Of a stretch of DNA of 64,000 nt, positions 41,401-53,480 are shown piece after piece. The notes below the pieces were generated by a model, which saw nothing but the letters and a program-made list of their open reading frames with translations, was not told the DNA's origin and searched no databases. Position 1 is the first letter of the stretch. Every line of letters begins with the position of its first letter. The DNA lies in contig CM056559.1 in assembly GCA_029721515.1 (NCBI GenBank), forward strand, positions 5,705,001-5,769,000, in the 5' to 3' direction. Source of the stretch: Synanceia verrucosa (Eukaryota; Chordata; Actinopteri; Perciformes; Synanceiidae). A program made the translations under genes and the position numbers.

Positions 41401-43637
41401 ATCTACACCCTTTAAAGCCCATCAATCAAATAAAATTGCGGTGATCCAAAAACAATAAAGCTTCCAAAGGTCGATCTGCAGCATTTGAAGCCCAAATACC
41501 ATCACAAGTCCCATTAGGATAAGCAGCGATAAAGTATTGTTTCAAAACACGCCAGAAACCTCTAAAAAGCTTCGCCTTGACCTGCAGAATGTCAGATGGA
41601 TAGAAATCACTTTATCTCCTGATAAAAATGATATAGCTTCTCAAGGCTGGAAGATAAAGGCTGTATTTTTATTGAGAAGCTTTTGAACTGCTGCGTCATT
41701 GAAATCAAAGGTGAAATAACAAGACAAACAATATGATGCATGGCAGGCTGTACATCCGTGTGTGTAGTGCAGCAAGCAGAGGACTTTTTATGAGCTGCTG
41801 CTGTTTCAGAGGAGGTGCGGACGTATGAGGTGCGCTGTCCCAAAGGGGTGTGAAAAAAGACGTTGAAAACGCTCAAGGCAGCATATTTCACTGCCATAAG
41901 GGAAGGTTGTGGTCAGCAGGGAATCCATACAGTCTCATTTTGTCTGTCATTGTTGGGAGACGTGCTGAGAAATCTTTACAGTTTTAGGAGGAATTCTTAA
42001 TGCCATCACTCTGGATGAGCTGAAAGCATTTCTTATTGATTAGAGACATTTAATGTCTATTTCATTAAATATTATCCCTGAGTTTTGACAGTCCTTTGAT
42101 GAAATGAGATGAGAAAATGTTTTTTTTCCACATGTATTTCTGCTTTGTGGCGCTCCCATCTGAGGTCTTTCAGAGTGAGATGACAAACTTTTAATTTATT
42201 TGACATGCATTTATGTTTTGACCATAAGGAGATGAAACTTTATTGGGCTGGGCTGAACAAAACCTCCCACCTGCCTAAAGTGAATCTGCAGTTGATCTGA
42301 ACCATCAAATAATTGCCTTTTTCTCCTTCTGGGAAAGCTTCTCCATTTCGTTTTCAGGTTGACTGGCTCTGTTTGCACCTCTGTGCCAGCATCTCTTATG
42401 CCCACACTGGTGTGCAATATGAAGCCATAGAGAGGATGCACACATGAAATACGTTCAGCTCTGTTCCCTCTGAGGTGACCTGTTACATGCATTACAATGT
42501 ACTGGTCGCGTGTCGTTAAAATGAAATTCATCACGTCTGTCTGTACTACCTCTGTGGCTCAAAGTGTATGTCAAGGGCATGAGCATGAGCTATATAAATT
42601 TAAAGACATGTAAATAAATTACAGTGCTGCCATTTTGGCTCCTGTGATGTTGCCAAGGGCTATTTGGCACAGGAGTGTGTTGTCCTGTTTGAGAGCCATA
42701 CCAACACAGCCAGGAGCTCTGTCCTTGTGTTGGCTTTGTGAGTTCTTGCCAGCTGGATCCCTCCCAGTCCCAGAATGTGTTCCTCCACTCCCCTCTCACC
42801 ACCAGCACTCATTTTCAAGAGGTACAACAAAATGAAATTGCATCCACATGAGGAGAGCTCCGGGATGAAGAGCTCATGTTTTGGGGGAATATTCAGTCAG
42901 GAAGAGCGTCTCTTGACAGCGAGTGTTTAATGGTGTCGAATCACGAGACGTTTCCGGGGCGATGAGTAAATATTTCCTGACACGCTGTGTTATCCTTTAA
43001 CTTCCAAAAACCTTTCTGTATTCCTTGGTCCTCAAAGGCCCACCAGTCTGATGTGATGGTGATGGACTACACTGTCTCATCTGTCATGTAGGCACTGCAT
43101 AAAACTAATGAGATAGCACCGGCCCATGTGTCTGAGAGGAGGAAGCCGGGCCTTTTCACTGCAGACCTGAGTCTTATGTAATGGTTTTTAGAACACTATC
43201 TTGCTCCTCATTGCTTGCGTTTCCGGCTGCTGATGGTTATAAAGTGGACATCACTTCCTCTGGGTTGATTGATCACCTAAAGTGCAAACCCCTACTGTAA
43301 CTGTAATGCACTCATTGAGCCCGCCAGCTATTTTTGCTCAACATACAGTTCCCTAAACTCCCACCACCGACAACACAACAGTGTCAGAGCAGTGAAACGT
43401 GGCCTTTACACCACATTTACTCTGTTCTGTCTTTCTCCTTCACCCTGGAGCTGTGCGATATTACGATATATATCATAGTGCGATACAAAAATGTCTACCG
43501 AGGGATATGACCCTCTGTTGTTTATATTGTAATTTCAACATGTAGGCTACTTAGTAAGGTCAGTTTCTACGCTAATGTTTACGTTACTCCATTTGTGGTT
43601 TAGATATATGGTGTAAAGCACAACTCAACGTCAGAAT

Positions 43638-44165
43638 TAGGACTGTAACAATAACCAATAAATCAATTATTCGCACAAACTGGGTCATTTTGCTGGCCTA
43701 GATATATCACCATGCGCATGCATGAAGTGTTGTATGAAGTCACCAGGAAATGGATTTTAGGAAAATATAAGTCATGAGCGAAAGTAATGCTGCATTCGTG
43801 TCGTATCGGAACTCAAGATTCAAAACTGGTAATGACGTCAAACCCAAGTTGATGGCATTTGAATAAACAAGTTGGTAAACCAAGATGGACGCCTCCAATG
43901 AAAAGCTTGTTGTGCTTGCTCTGTCAAGTCGGGGTTGGTGAAGAGTTCCCGAATCGGAAATCCAACTTCGAGGGGCGTTTCAGTTGATATTTATGACTCG
44001 GAACTCGCAAATTACGACTTACGAGGACAACACAAACGCAGCATATGCACTGCACAGCGAAAAAAACCTTAAGAACCTCAGAATAATTCTGATGATAATA
44101 TCGCTTATCGACAATAAGTTGTGGGACAACATATCGTCCAGCAAAATTTGTTCTTGTCAGACCTA
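43638..44165 (+). mobile_element. Second-level nested hAT-like element
   Basis: It begins TAGGACTGTAACAA and ends GTCAGACCTA. Flanks GTCAGAAT (43630-43637) and GTCGGAAT (44166-44173) are an 8-bp duplication with one mismatch, placing it inside the element at 43446-44427. Confidence 0.65.
43788..44043 (+). mobile_element. Third-level nested element with TGCTGCATTCGTG/CACAAACGCAGCA ends
   Basis: 13-bp ends are inverted with two mismatches; the 256-bp CpG-containing interior differs sharply from the AT-rich element around it. No clear target duplication is seen. Confidence 0.5.
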
Positions 44166-45120
44166 GTCGGAATGACCGCTGGATAATCCAAATGTATAAT
44201 GCGAGTTCGAAACATGTACATTATATGAAGGCTAATGTAACTGTAGCAACAATACTGCTTTTTGCACTGGTAGCTAGCAAGTAAACAAAGGAAAGCAGCA
44301 ATGGAAAGAGAAAATAACATTACCAGTAACGTTACATCACAAAGAAAACACATACATATATGTCATTATTGGGATATAAAATTAGCTATATTATGATATA
44401 CAGTTTTTTCCATATCGCACAGCTCTACTTCACCCTTCACTCCTTTTCAGATCAACTCAAACTCTTTCTTGTAGACTCTTGGCCATTTTCACCTTTCCTC
44501 TAATTCTGCTTTCGGTCCACCTCTATATCCTTCCCTCTCTCCATTTCCATCTCCTTCCCTCACTCTCCTCCTCCTTGCAGTGGCTGTGCATGATGCTGTC
44601 TGTTGCAAGCAGAAAAAAGAATAGATTGGGCCAATAGCCAGTGACCCAAAGAGTGGACCTGGGCTCAGCCAGAGGGACAGAAAGAGAGAACGGATGGAAA
44701 AAAAAAACAACAGCGAGACAGAAACGAGGAGAAACAGGGCGGAAAGCCCAGCATCAACAGGGATTTAGTTTTGTCAAACAGGAAGTCTGGGCAACCAAAG
44801 GACAGACAGAAGGGTTATTTCAGCCTGTTCCTCTGTTAAGTCATTGTTTTCACTGCTACAGTAGCAGGCGTGCCACAGATCGGCTTGGTTTTGCCACTCG
44901 CAACAGAACTGTTCCAGAAAATGTGTCTGGTGTTTCTGCATTCGTGTCTGGCATTAATGCAGCTTTAAAAAACAGAGAGCAAGGGCATGTGTAGTTTGTG
45001 TATGATTTGATAATGTCAATTCTTCATTTGTAAGTAATTACTTAAATAGTTAAATAATTAAATAGTAAAAGATCTTTGGGATTTGGTTAGAACAAAATAA
45101 GAACTTTGACTGAGAGATTC

Positions 45121-45240
45121 AAGATTCAAGGTGTTTATTATCATATGGACATTAAGGAAACGTGTTTCCCTGCACAATGTAATAATTCTTTTGCTATGCA
45201 CAATGCATACAGAGCAAAAGTGTAAAAATAGATAAATAAA
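45121..45240. repeat. Dispersed repeat tail (TTTATTATCAT / CCTGCACAATG type)
   Basis: GATTCAAGATTCAAGGTG, then TTTATTATCATATGG, then CCTGCACAATG resembles a very common teleost repeat, possibly a retroelement 3' tail. The family is not assigned. Confidence 0.45.
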
Positions 45241-45278
45241 AGCAGCTTAAAGACAAATAAGACTGCAATGTCGTAAGA

Positions 45279-45282
<4 letters not shown>

Positions 45283-45326
<44 letters not shown>
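45283..45326. repeat. (TA)n microsatellite, 44 nt
   Basis: This is an uninterrupted TA run just 3' of the dispersed repeat tail. Confidence 0.97.
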
Positions 45327-45329
<3 letters not shown>

Positions 45330-48180
45330 AAAAATACAGGCTAAAACTAAATGCAACGGCAATGCTAGTGTGTTGATGTTTAGCAAGTATAATCTCCATT
45401 TATTTAGTTATTTTTATTTAGCGTGTTAGCATGCTAACATCTAACTGCATATCTGTTGATGGTGAAAATAATTGTTAGTTGTAACCCTGAAGCATAGAAA
45501 CCTAATTAATTTCCTCTGAGATGATTACCCAGGATGCAGATGGAAGAGTAATCATTAACACACATCACGTCTTTGCTGCTGACGCCTAAAACAGAGGATA
45601 TGTGTGAATAGATGAATCACTGCTCAGACAGATGTTTAACAGATGGTGGAGAATCAGCTTCTCTGTATCACCGGTGACACACATTGTGGAGGGCATGTTT
45701 GGTGTCAGCGCCCTCACCTGTATTTACACTGAGCAATACTTTAGTCACAGGTAGGCCTACAAGCCTTTTGTTTGAGCAGAAACACAAAGTGAGAACAAGG
45801 AAAAAGACAAAAGAACAGTTTTTCTGAAATTCACCACATGTTATTTCTCATTAGAGATGAAGAAGATGGAAAGCCCACATTTGACCCGACATCTCTGAGG
45901 AGGTCTGAGGCCATGAGTTGGCTGAATAAATGAATAAGTATGGATTGGATGGATTGGGTCTGAGTCCTTTGGGGTAAAGTAGTTTGCTCTGTATTCATAC
46001 CCTGTTTTACAGTCTCAGAGGCACAGCGCCTTTAACACTACAGTTAATTATACCCTGTTCTTCCCGGTGAGGGGGAATGTGGGGTCAATACTGCTTTTGT
46101 GCTTTGCCTTAGCAGGTCAGTAAGGAAATAGAATATGGGCAGGATGTATGGAGACAGATCTGCAACTAAAACAGCAGCGGATAATAGCCGAGAGAGGAGT
46201 CTATTTTTGGGAAAAGAATCCACAGTAATTGCCTGTCTTTAGTTTCTTTACCCTCAAACCAAAGATACATTATATTGCAAACTTGTCCCAAAGAAGCAGT
46301 GCCCTCTAAGAATGGGCCTTTTTTGCCCTCCTCTTCTCCACTTCGACTCTTGGATGTCTCATTTAATTTGACTCAGTGTGTGTCTGAGTATCTCCTGCAT
46401 CTCATCCCTGAAAGGCCAGCAGTGGTATTAAGAGCTGCACCAAGAGCCAGAGCTCTCATGGTTGGTAATGTGTGGAAAAGAGTCGGCTCAGTCCCCGGGG
46501 GAATTAGATCAGGGTCAGTGTGCAGCTCTGGGAGAAGCTTTGTCCCTCAGTGGGTCAGACGGCGAGGACAGGTGAAGGTGGCGTAAAAGGCAGCTGAAGA
46601 TTGGAGGAGGACGTGCCTTGGGGGGCATCACAAGTAGCATGCAATCTGTTAATGAAACTAGGATGGTAGTTGCATGTGTGAAAGGGACATGTGCTCTCTC
46701 AAAGTGTGACTTTGTTGCGTCTTGTGTTTGCCCGTGTTCGTGTCAGAGTTCCTGTAGTTTAGCCTGCATGTGGCTGAGTTTATTAATGTCCCATGTGCTG
46801 AGTCCAGGGCCCGCCTTTGCTGTCTGCCTGAAGTAATGCTGGGAATTTAGGGTAAATATATTCTGTTCCCCACCCCCCAACTTCCCCACCCTCAGAACCA
46901 CTACCAGTTTAATTTGAGGCCTCTAATGAGTGCACTCGACTGTGCTGCACAAGAGAAAGTGCAAGAAATAAGAAATTCCATAGCATTTCTTTTGTTGTTT
47001 TTATAGCAGTGGACAAAAATCTATATTTAGCTTGTGATTGTGCTAACAGAGTCAAGGATTTTGGGGTTATGAATTCATCCTATATAAATTAGAGGCAGCA
47101 AGACCCCTGAGAGAATGAGTGCTTGTGTGTTTAGAGATCAATACTGATAAGAATTTGTTTGAAGGGTTGGAATTTACATTATGGGTTTTTTTGATGAATT
47201 GCAGAAACACACCATCAAAGGCACCTTGGAGTAGTAATAAGCAGAATGTCACTCCTGTCATTAGTGCCTCCTGGAATCATCTCAGGAAAAGAAAAATGTG
47301 CACATGTGCATCAGTTTTTATAAGGCTGCCACAAGCTGAACGATAATTTCCATTTTGTGGCCCGTGGCTGTTCCCGTGGAGGCTGAGGAGGGTTTAGTGT
47401 TTGGGTGGAAGGCGACACAGTGGGACTCCAGTTTTGCTTTGCTTCCCAGACTCTCATTCCAGCTGGTCAGCAGCAGTTGGGTGGGCTCCCCCTTATAGGA
47501 TCTGGTTTCCACCACAGCAGGGGGTGCAGACCCAAAGCAGAGCCAGAGGGAGGGTGACCATTTGGAGAAATCCCCTGAGTCTTGTGGCGGCAAGTGTTCT
47601 GTCGCTTAAGATAAACAGGTTCAACCACAAGTCTCCTTCATATTCAAGAAACAAGCAACAGTACCATTCCACTGATAGTCAGTTCAGCTCTTTTACCTCC
47701 TGCAAGCAGACTGAACAGTTAAAGAGCATCTTGTTGACTGGCCTCAATGTGAACCCTAACCAGATAAAATTTTAGCAACAACAGCAAGACATAAACAAAA
47801 CCCAGCAATAAAGAGCTTGAAGTCATGCAGGCAAAGGTGGTGAAAGCGCTCTGGAATAAGAGGCCCCAAGCTGGGAAGCCTGGATGTATTTTGAGCCACT
47901 CCGTCCCAAATGCAGCCCTGTGAAAGAATAACACAGGGCCTGAGGAATGCTCAGTGTCCAGACAGAGCTGGAGGAGGCTATAAACGGGACAGAAGACAGA
48001 CTCTCTCCATATTTGTATGTGTTTATGAAGATCAGAAAGAGCTGATGGCCATATATAGGATTGTTAGGAAAAACTGCCCAGTAGAAAAGCCACACAGAGC
48101 TGTCTGATGTTTGGAAGCCACCATTACTACAGTGACTATTATTATAAAACATTTATGTTGGAGTTGGGAAGTGTAGAAAT

Positions 48181-48592
48181 TAGGGGTGTCTCGATTGAAT
48201 ATCGGTCTGATATCAGCAAAAAAAACGAGTATCGGATTATATTGGTTTGCATCTAAAATCTCTGATTCCTGCGGTCCATTCCAGACTCCGCTCCAGCTCT
48301 TCTATCCAGCAGTGCTGCTTTATTTTATTCAATTGTAGAATATTCTTATGCTTAAGGTTAAAATTGATGTAACCCATTTGTTAATAATAAATGGGTCAGT
48401 TTTTCGCAGACCTTGCTGCTGACTGTTGTTCTCTGTTTGAGTAATATCACTTGATCAAGCCCTTTCTAACATTCAGTACTACAGAATAAGTAATAAAAGT
48501 CAATAGGATTAGTTCAGATATTGTATCGATTGGCCAGTATTCAAGGCTGCAATATCAGTATCGTATCGGAAGTGGAAAAAGGGACACCCTTA
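48181..48592 (+). mobile_element. hAT-like MITE with perfect 8-bp target duplication
   Basis: Ends TAGGGGTGTC and GGGACACCCTTA are inverted. GTAGAAAT flanks both sides exactly (48173-48180 and 48593-48600). Internal motifs GAATATCGGTCTGATATC and GTATCGTATCGG are typical of teleost MITEs. It is 412 bp and non-coding. Confidence 0.85.
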
Positions 48593-50229
48593 GTAGAAAT
48601 CTGACAAGTTGTGTCACATGTAGTTTACAAAAAGCTGTTTGATAGGCGGGGATAATGATATGAGCAGTGATACCTTATCTCTTTCCTCAACTGTGCCGCC
48701 CCGCCTTTTCCTCTGCTGCTTTCATGCACTTTATTACCATTAGTCACATATTCTCCTTTCTGTTTTCACTTACATCTTGCTTGACTCATGTGCATGCTCC
48801 CTTTGCTTGAAGAGAAATGTCACTGAGAAGTGAAACGAGAAGTGAAATCTGAGAGTTGTGCTGCTTTCCAAAGGGAGCATGGGAACAAAGGTAGTCTTTG
48901 ATCCAGCAGAGTGACTTTGCTCTCTGCACTAATTCTGGATCTGGACCAGTCTGAGCCCCCTGGTGTTGTTCTCCCAGGCCTGATAAGTCAACTACACCCA
49001 GTTCCAGGCCCATGGGCTTGCTGGGGGTCCCCATGGCAACAGCGACCTGGCTCCAGTTACAGTTACATGAGAATATACCAGAAAGATTTCACGGGAGTGA
49101 TTCAGAGTTGTGCCATCACTGAACCCAGTGATTTTTAATCACGTATTCCAGCTACAGCTCGAGCTCGCTCACAAGTTGCTGTCTCCAGCGGGAGATGGTG
49201 TGGAGGAATGGAAATGATTAAATAAGACTTATTCTCTGGCTTCATAGACTCACCAACATAATGAAAACACCAATCTTCAGCGTAGAGCTCCAAGACAATA
49301 CAAATACTGACCACCATCATTTGTATGCTTTGTGTTGCAGCTTTCATTTTACATAAATCATAGCAAGACAAAGTAATCTAAATCCATTCAAAAAGCGAAA
49401 ATGGGATTTTTTTCCCCCGGTAGTGACTGTGCTATGGTATCCAATAGTTGAAAAAAAAAAAAAAAGTATTGATTTTTATTTAATGAAATATATAAACCTC
49501 ATTATAGTCTCCACACCCACGTGTTGTATGTAAGCAACATTTCATGGGAAAATTGGAATGAATCCTGGAGGCTTTTATCAGGCACAGCTAAAGACAGGGG
49601 TGTCACCTGTTCAGGTGAAGCAGAGAGGAGGATTTGTAATTACTGAGCGCTTATATGTGGAGCCAAGCCCTTGGGAGGTGAAGCCTACTGTTCTGCTGCC
49701 AGTGATATCACTCACATCTACTTATCCCCTGCACCGCCTTAAGACCTGATCATTAGTAAATGTGTCGCTGTCGTGACCGTCTTGATAGTGCTACCCTAAC
49801 GCTGGTCTTTTGTTGGCGCTCCCCTCGGGACAGCTCCCTTTCCTGCCTGCTGTCTCTCTGCTAGAGCACATAAATGCATGAAAACTGAAGATACGGCTTT
49901 CATTAGAATTGTCAGAGTAGCTTTTCAAATGTAATGGGGCTCATTCATAAGGCACGCACTTGATGACTCGATTATTTCAGGCGAGATTACACAAATAAAT
50001 GGAGATTCGGCAGATTGCTCGTCATAACAACATAGTTGAAAAAGTGATGCGCAGTTAGAAGTCAGTGTGATTTTCTCACCGCTGCTGAATCTGTATGAGA
50101 GCTGCTGGATCAGAAAGTGAAGTCCTTCAAAGCTGTTCTGCTCAACGTGTTTCATCCTGACTGTGATGCACTTCACCATCTGACATTTGAAGATAACCAC
50201 AGAGTAAGAGGCTGGCCGGACCGGGCCTT

Positions 50230-50246
50230 TTTTTTTTTTTTTTTTT
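50230..50246. repeat. Poly-T run
   Basis: This 17-nt T run explains the poly-lysine stretch in the long minus-strand open frame across it. Confidence 0.95.
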
Positions 50247-53082
50247 CTTAAACAGAGCACACTCCTGACGAATGCCGAACGGCTCGTCGTGTGCAAAGAG
50301 GGAGATAATAGGAGCCGAGAACTGAGGCACTCAGGCCTGCTGATAACACAGTGCAGCCTGTCAGTCACACAGCTGAGTGGACAAAGCGTAGGTTGTACTG
50401 TTTTGATTGCCTGCTTGATATCTGGTTTTTGATTTGATGTTATATCAATCTTACACTCTTGACTCACCCAGAAATGAAATGTTACCCAATATTGTTTTTT
50501 CCGCCTGCTGTAACTGCATCATCTCTCTGGCAGAGGTGGCAGAGGTGGCTGTTATAGAGGGAGGTAACTCGGACATCCGTCATTCAGCAGTCACACTGTC
50601 CATCACCCGTGGACAGCAGTGACACCAAGGTTACTCTGTAAGTCATCCGGTAAACTGACCCTGGCTTCATGCTCGAAATGTCAATAAAATCAGAGACAGC
50701 TGTGTGGTGCACAGAGACCCTGCAACACCCTTCTATGTTTTAGCCACTAAAAGTCCATTAGTATCTCAGCGCCTTCCCTTCCAGCCTGTACTGTGTCTGG
50801 AGCTCTGAGATCATTTAGCTTCACTTCCTCAGGCTATGCAGTTGAGGATGAGTTATCCATTATTTTGCCTGTCGAAAAAGATGAGTAACAGCTGAAAAGA
50901 ATGTGGTCCCATTGGCTGTTGATGTGTGCTGGAAATGTCCTCTAGATGCCAGCAGGATTTTATTATGTATCTTGGCGAATGCATCCCATGTGATCAACTT
51001 TTGGATCGGACTGCAAAGCAAAAGCTGCACCTCTTAATGGAAATGAAGTGGCTGCTCTGCAGTCTGCTCTGTTGGCCGATATCCGTCCTTTCTGCAGTGG
51101 ATTTCAGGCAATGTGTGTGTTGCATTTTGGTACAAAATGTCCAGAAATGAGCCTTGAGCCCAAACCTGATGTGGATGTTTGCATCACTGAAGACTGTTCT
51201 GCTATCAGCACAGCTGCACTGAATATATGCTATATGCCAGTGGAGTCATCATAACAGATTGAGTTTCCTTGTAGAGCTGCCAGCAAACAAATGTAAAGGA
51301 TAAATATGACTACATTCACAGCCGATTTAGAATGGAAAATATGTGCTTTAACAATACAGAAAAAACACAGACAATCCAAAGAGTCCAAAATTTAATGTCG
51401 AAGGTTTCAAAGGAAATCTTAAAGCTTATTAATTCAAAAGACTGCATTCCCAATGGTTTGGAGCTTTTATGTGCTGGTGTGAATCTCACACTCTCTGCCT
51501 CTTCTTCAGGCTCTCAACCCACAGGAACGAGCATACTGAAGAAAAATGGCAAGTATATGGTTGCTGGTCAATCCACGGCTTTGTTCTCCATCCTCCAGAG
51601 ACTCTTACACTGAAAGACTTGAGAGGAGCTGAGCACTTTTTTCCTGAGAAGTTGTCGGCCAGCTACTGGCAACCGGCGCATTGAGATTTCCCCTGTGACA
51701 TGCATTCAGTTTGAAAAGACGCATTTCTACCACACACATGCCACTCCAGACGTCAAACAAAACGGCACTGGTGTTGTACAATTACTTTCAGCGTAGTCAC
51801 TATGAAATAGTTTCACTGTTGTAATTTGTGTTCGAGGGATGAAGTGAAAACATGCATCATTTGATAAGAAAACCAGATACGTAACTAGAATAAAGTAGCT
51901 GATGCGTTCCTGTATTGTAGGCCTCTTTGGTCAAGAGTTTGTGATTTCCTTGATAGAATAAAAGAGATTCCCTTCTGCAGTCTTGTCAGGCGCTCCCCTG
52001 GGTTTTCATAAATATCCTCTGTCTTGGAAGGCAACTGAACACAACAGCGTTTCAAAGCAGATAGCTTGTACAGGGGCATCACAGGGATTTAAAGATGTGC
52101 CGTTGTGGAGCCAAAGTGTTCAAACAGTCAACTTTCCCGCTGCTTATTGATGGGGTCTCAGCAGGGTGCCGCTGAGTCAGGAAGACACCTGCCCTGAGCC
52201 ACAGCCATCTGTAATAATCAGGATCAAAGCTCAGATCCGTCAGCTTACCGGGAGCCTGGTAATGTCCTCGCTCTAGGAAGAGGCTTTGTTGTTTGGAGGG
52301 TGCTCTTCTACCCTTGGCAAGCCCTCCAGGCTGTTACACAGGAGGCCGGTGATAGCGGTGGCGACAGTACCAGCATCAGGCCAAAGCTTGTGAAGGGCCG
52401 TCTGCACGACTTATTGATCTGTGAAAACAGATATACATCCTCTCCACAGATAAAGACAGATCAGGATTTGGCACTTGATGTTGCCTTGCTGTGTTTCTGC
52501 ATTCCTTCACATCATTTTGTGCATCTGACATAAAGCAATTGACCTTCTGATTTTGTCTTCTGCCTTAAAAGATTGATCCAATACTGTGCATCTAGCAATT
52601 ATGGAACTCCTACCTCACACTCCAGCTAAACATATCATCCGCTTACATCCTCCTCTGTCTCACCACTTTGTGGTAATTACCCCGTTGCGAGACCTTGAGC
52701 TTGAGATGTAACGCCTAACCAAGGGCAACGTGTCGCGTGCAGAGCAGCACCGTGATTCATTGGCATGTGTACGGCTGGCTATATATCTTCAAGAAGCAGT
52801 AATAGGTGGGGGTGGTGAGGTGAGCGAGGGGGGAAATGGGCTGCTGTCGCTTGAGTGGCTCCTAATATGGGCTTTCCAGTGATAATATGAAACGATTGGA
52901 AGATGATCTGTTGTTATTATTATGTTCCAATGGCCTAAACAATACAAATGAAATGCTGTACATAGGTCCCCCATGATCAATATCAATATGTATAGGGGTG
53001 AATCTCATTTTCTTGGCTCCAAGGTGACGCCTTCTGATTGCTTATTTTACCATGTACCCAACGATCAATGAACTGAAACATC

Positions 53083-53480
53083 TAAGGCTACGTTCAGACT
53101 GCAGCCTGAAGTGAGACAAATCCGATTTTTTCACCCCTATTCGACCTGCATCTGAACTTTTAATTACAGTCTGAACGACACTGATTAGATTTTTTCAAAT
53201 GCGACCCAAGCCATTTGGATATGTGGACCTCAAACCGATACATATCTGATCTTTTGACATGCGACTTCAGTCGCATTCATCTGACCTACACATCATCAGC
53301 AAGCAACAAACATCACTATTCTGAGTCTTTCCACCGCTAGTGTCCATGTTTACTTCCGTAAATTCTGAGCACGCTCGCTGCGTGTGACATTGTGTCCTCC
53401 AATGCATGCGGGACACTTCTGGGGCGTTTAAAGTTCACTGGAGCTCACATACAAGTCACATTTAATTGGAAATGTGAACA
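53083..53480 (+). mobile_element. Truncated DNA-transposon remnant
   Basis: It starts TAAGGCTACGTTCAGACTG, a terminus I recognise from teleost hAT-like repeats, and continues with TCCGATTTTTTCACCCC and CATGCGACTTCAGTCGC. The complementary right end is missing; the 3' limit is approximate. Confidence 0.5.

Larger units (their letters stand above)
43446..44427 (+). mobile_element. hAT-type element with perfect 8-bp target duplication, containing two nested elements
   Basis: Ends TGGAGCTGTGCGATA and TATCGCACAGCTCTA are inverted partners. CTTCACCC flanks both sides exactly (43438-43445 and 44428-44435), the hallmark 8-bp duplication of hAT transposition. The outer parts match the shorter copy at 60963-61590. 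No transposase frame is present. Confidence 0.85.

Noticed and set aside
49925..50467. 180-codon minus-strand open frame, the longest in the window
   Set aside because: It contains a poly-lysine run coded by a poly-A tract, has no recognisable domain, and lies in repeat-poor intron DNA with no splice or promoter support.
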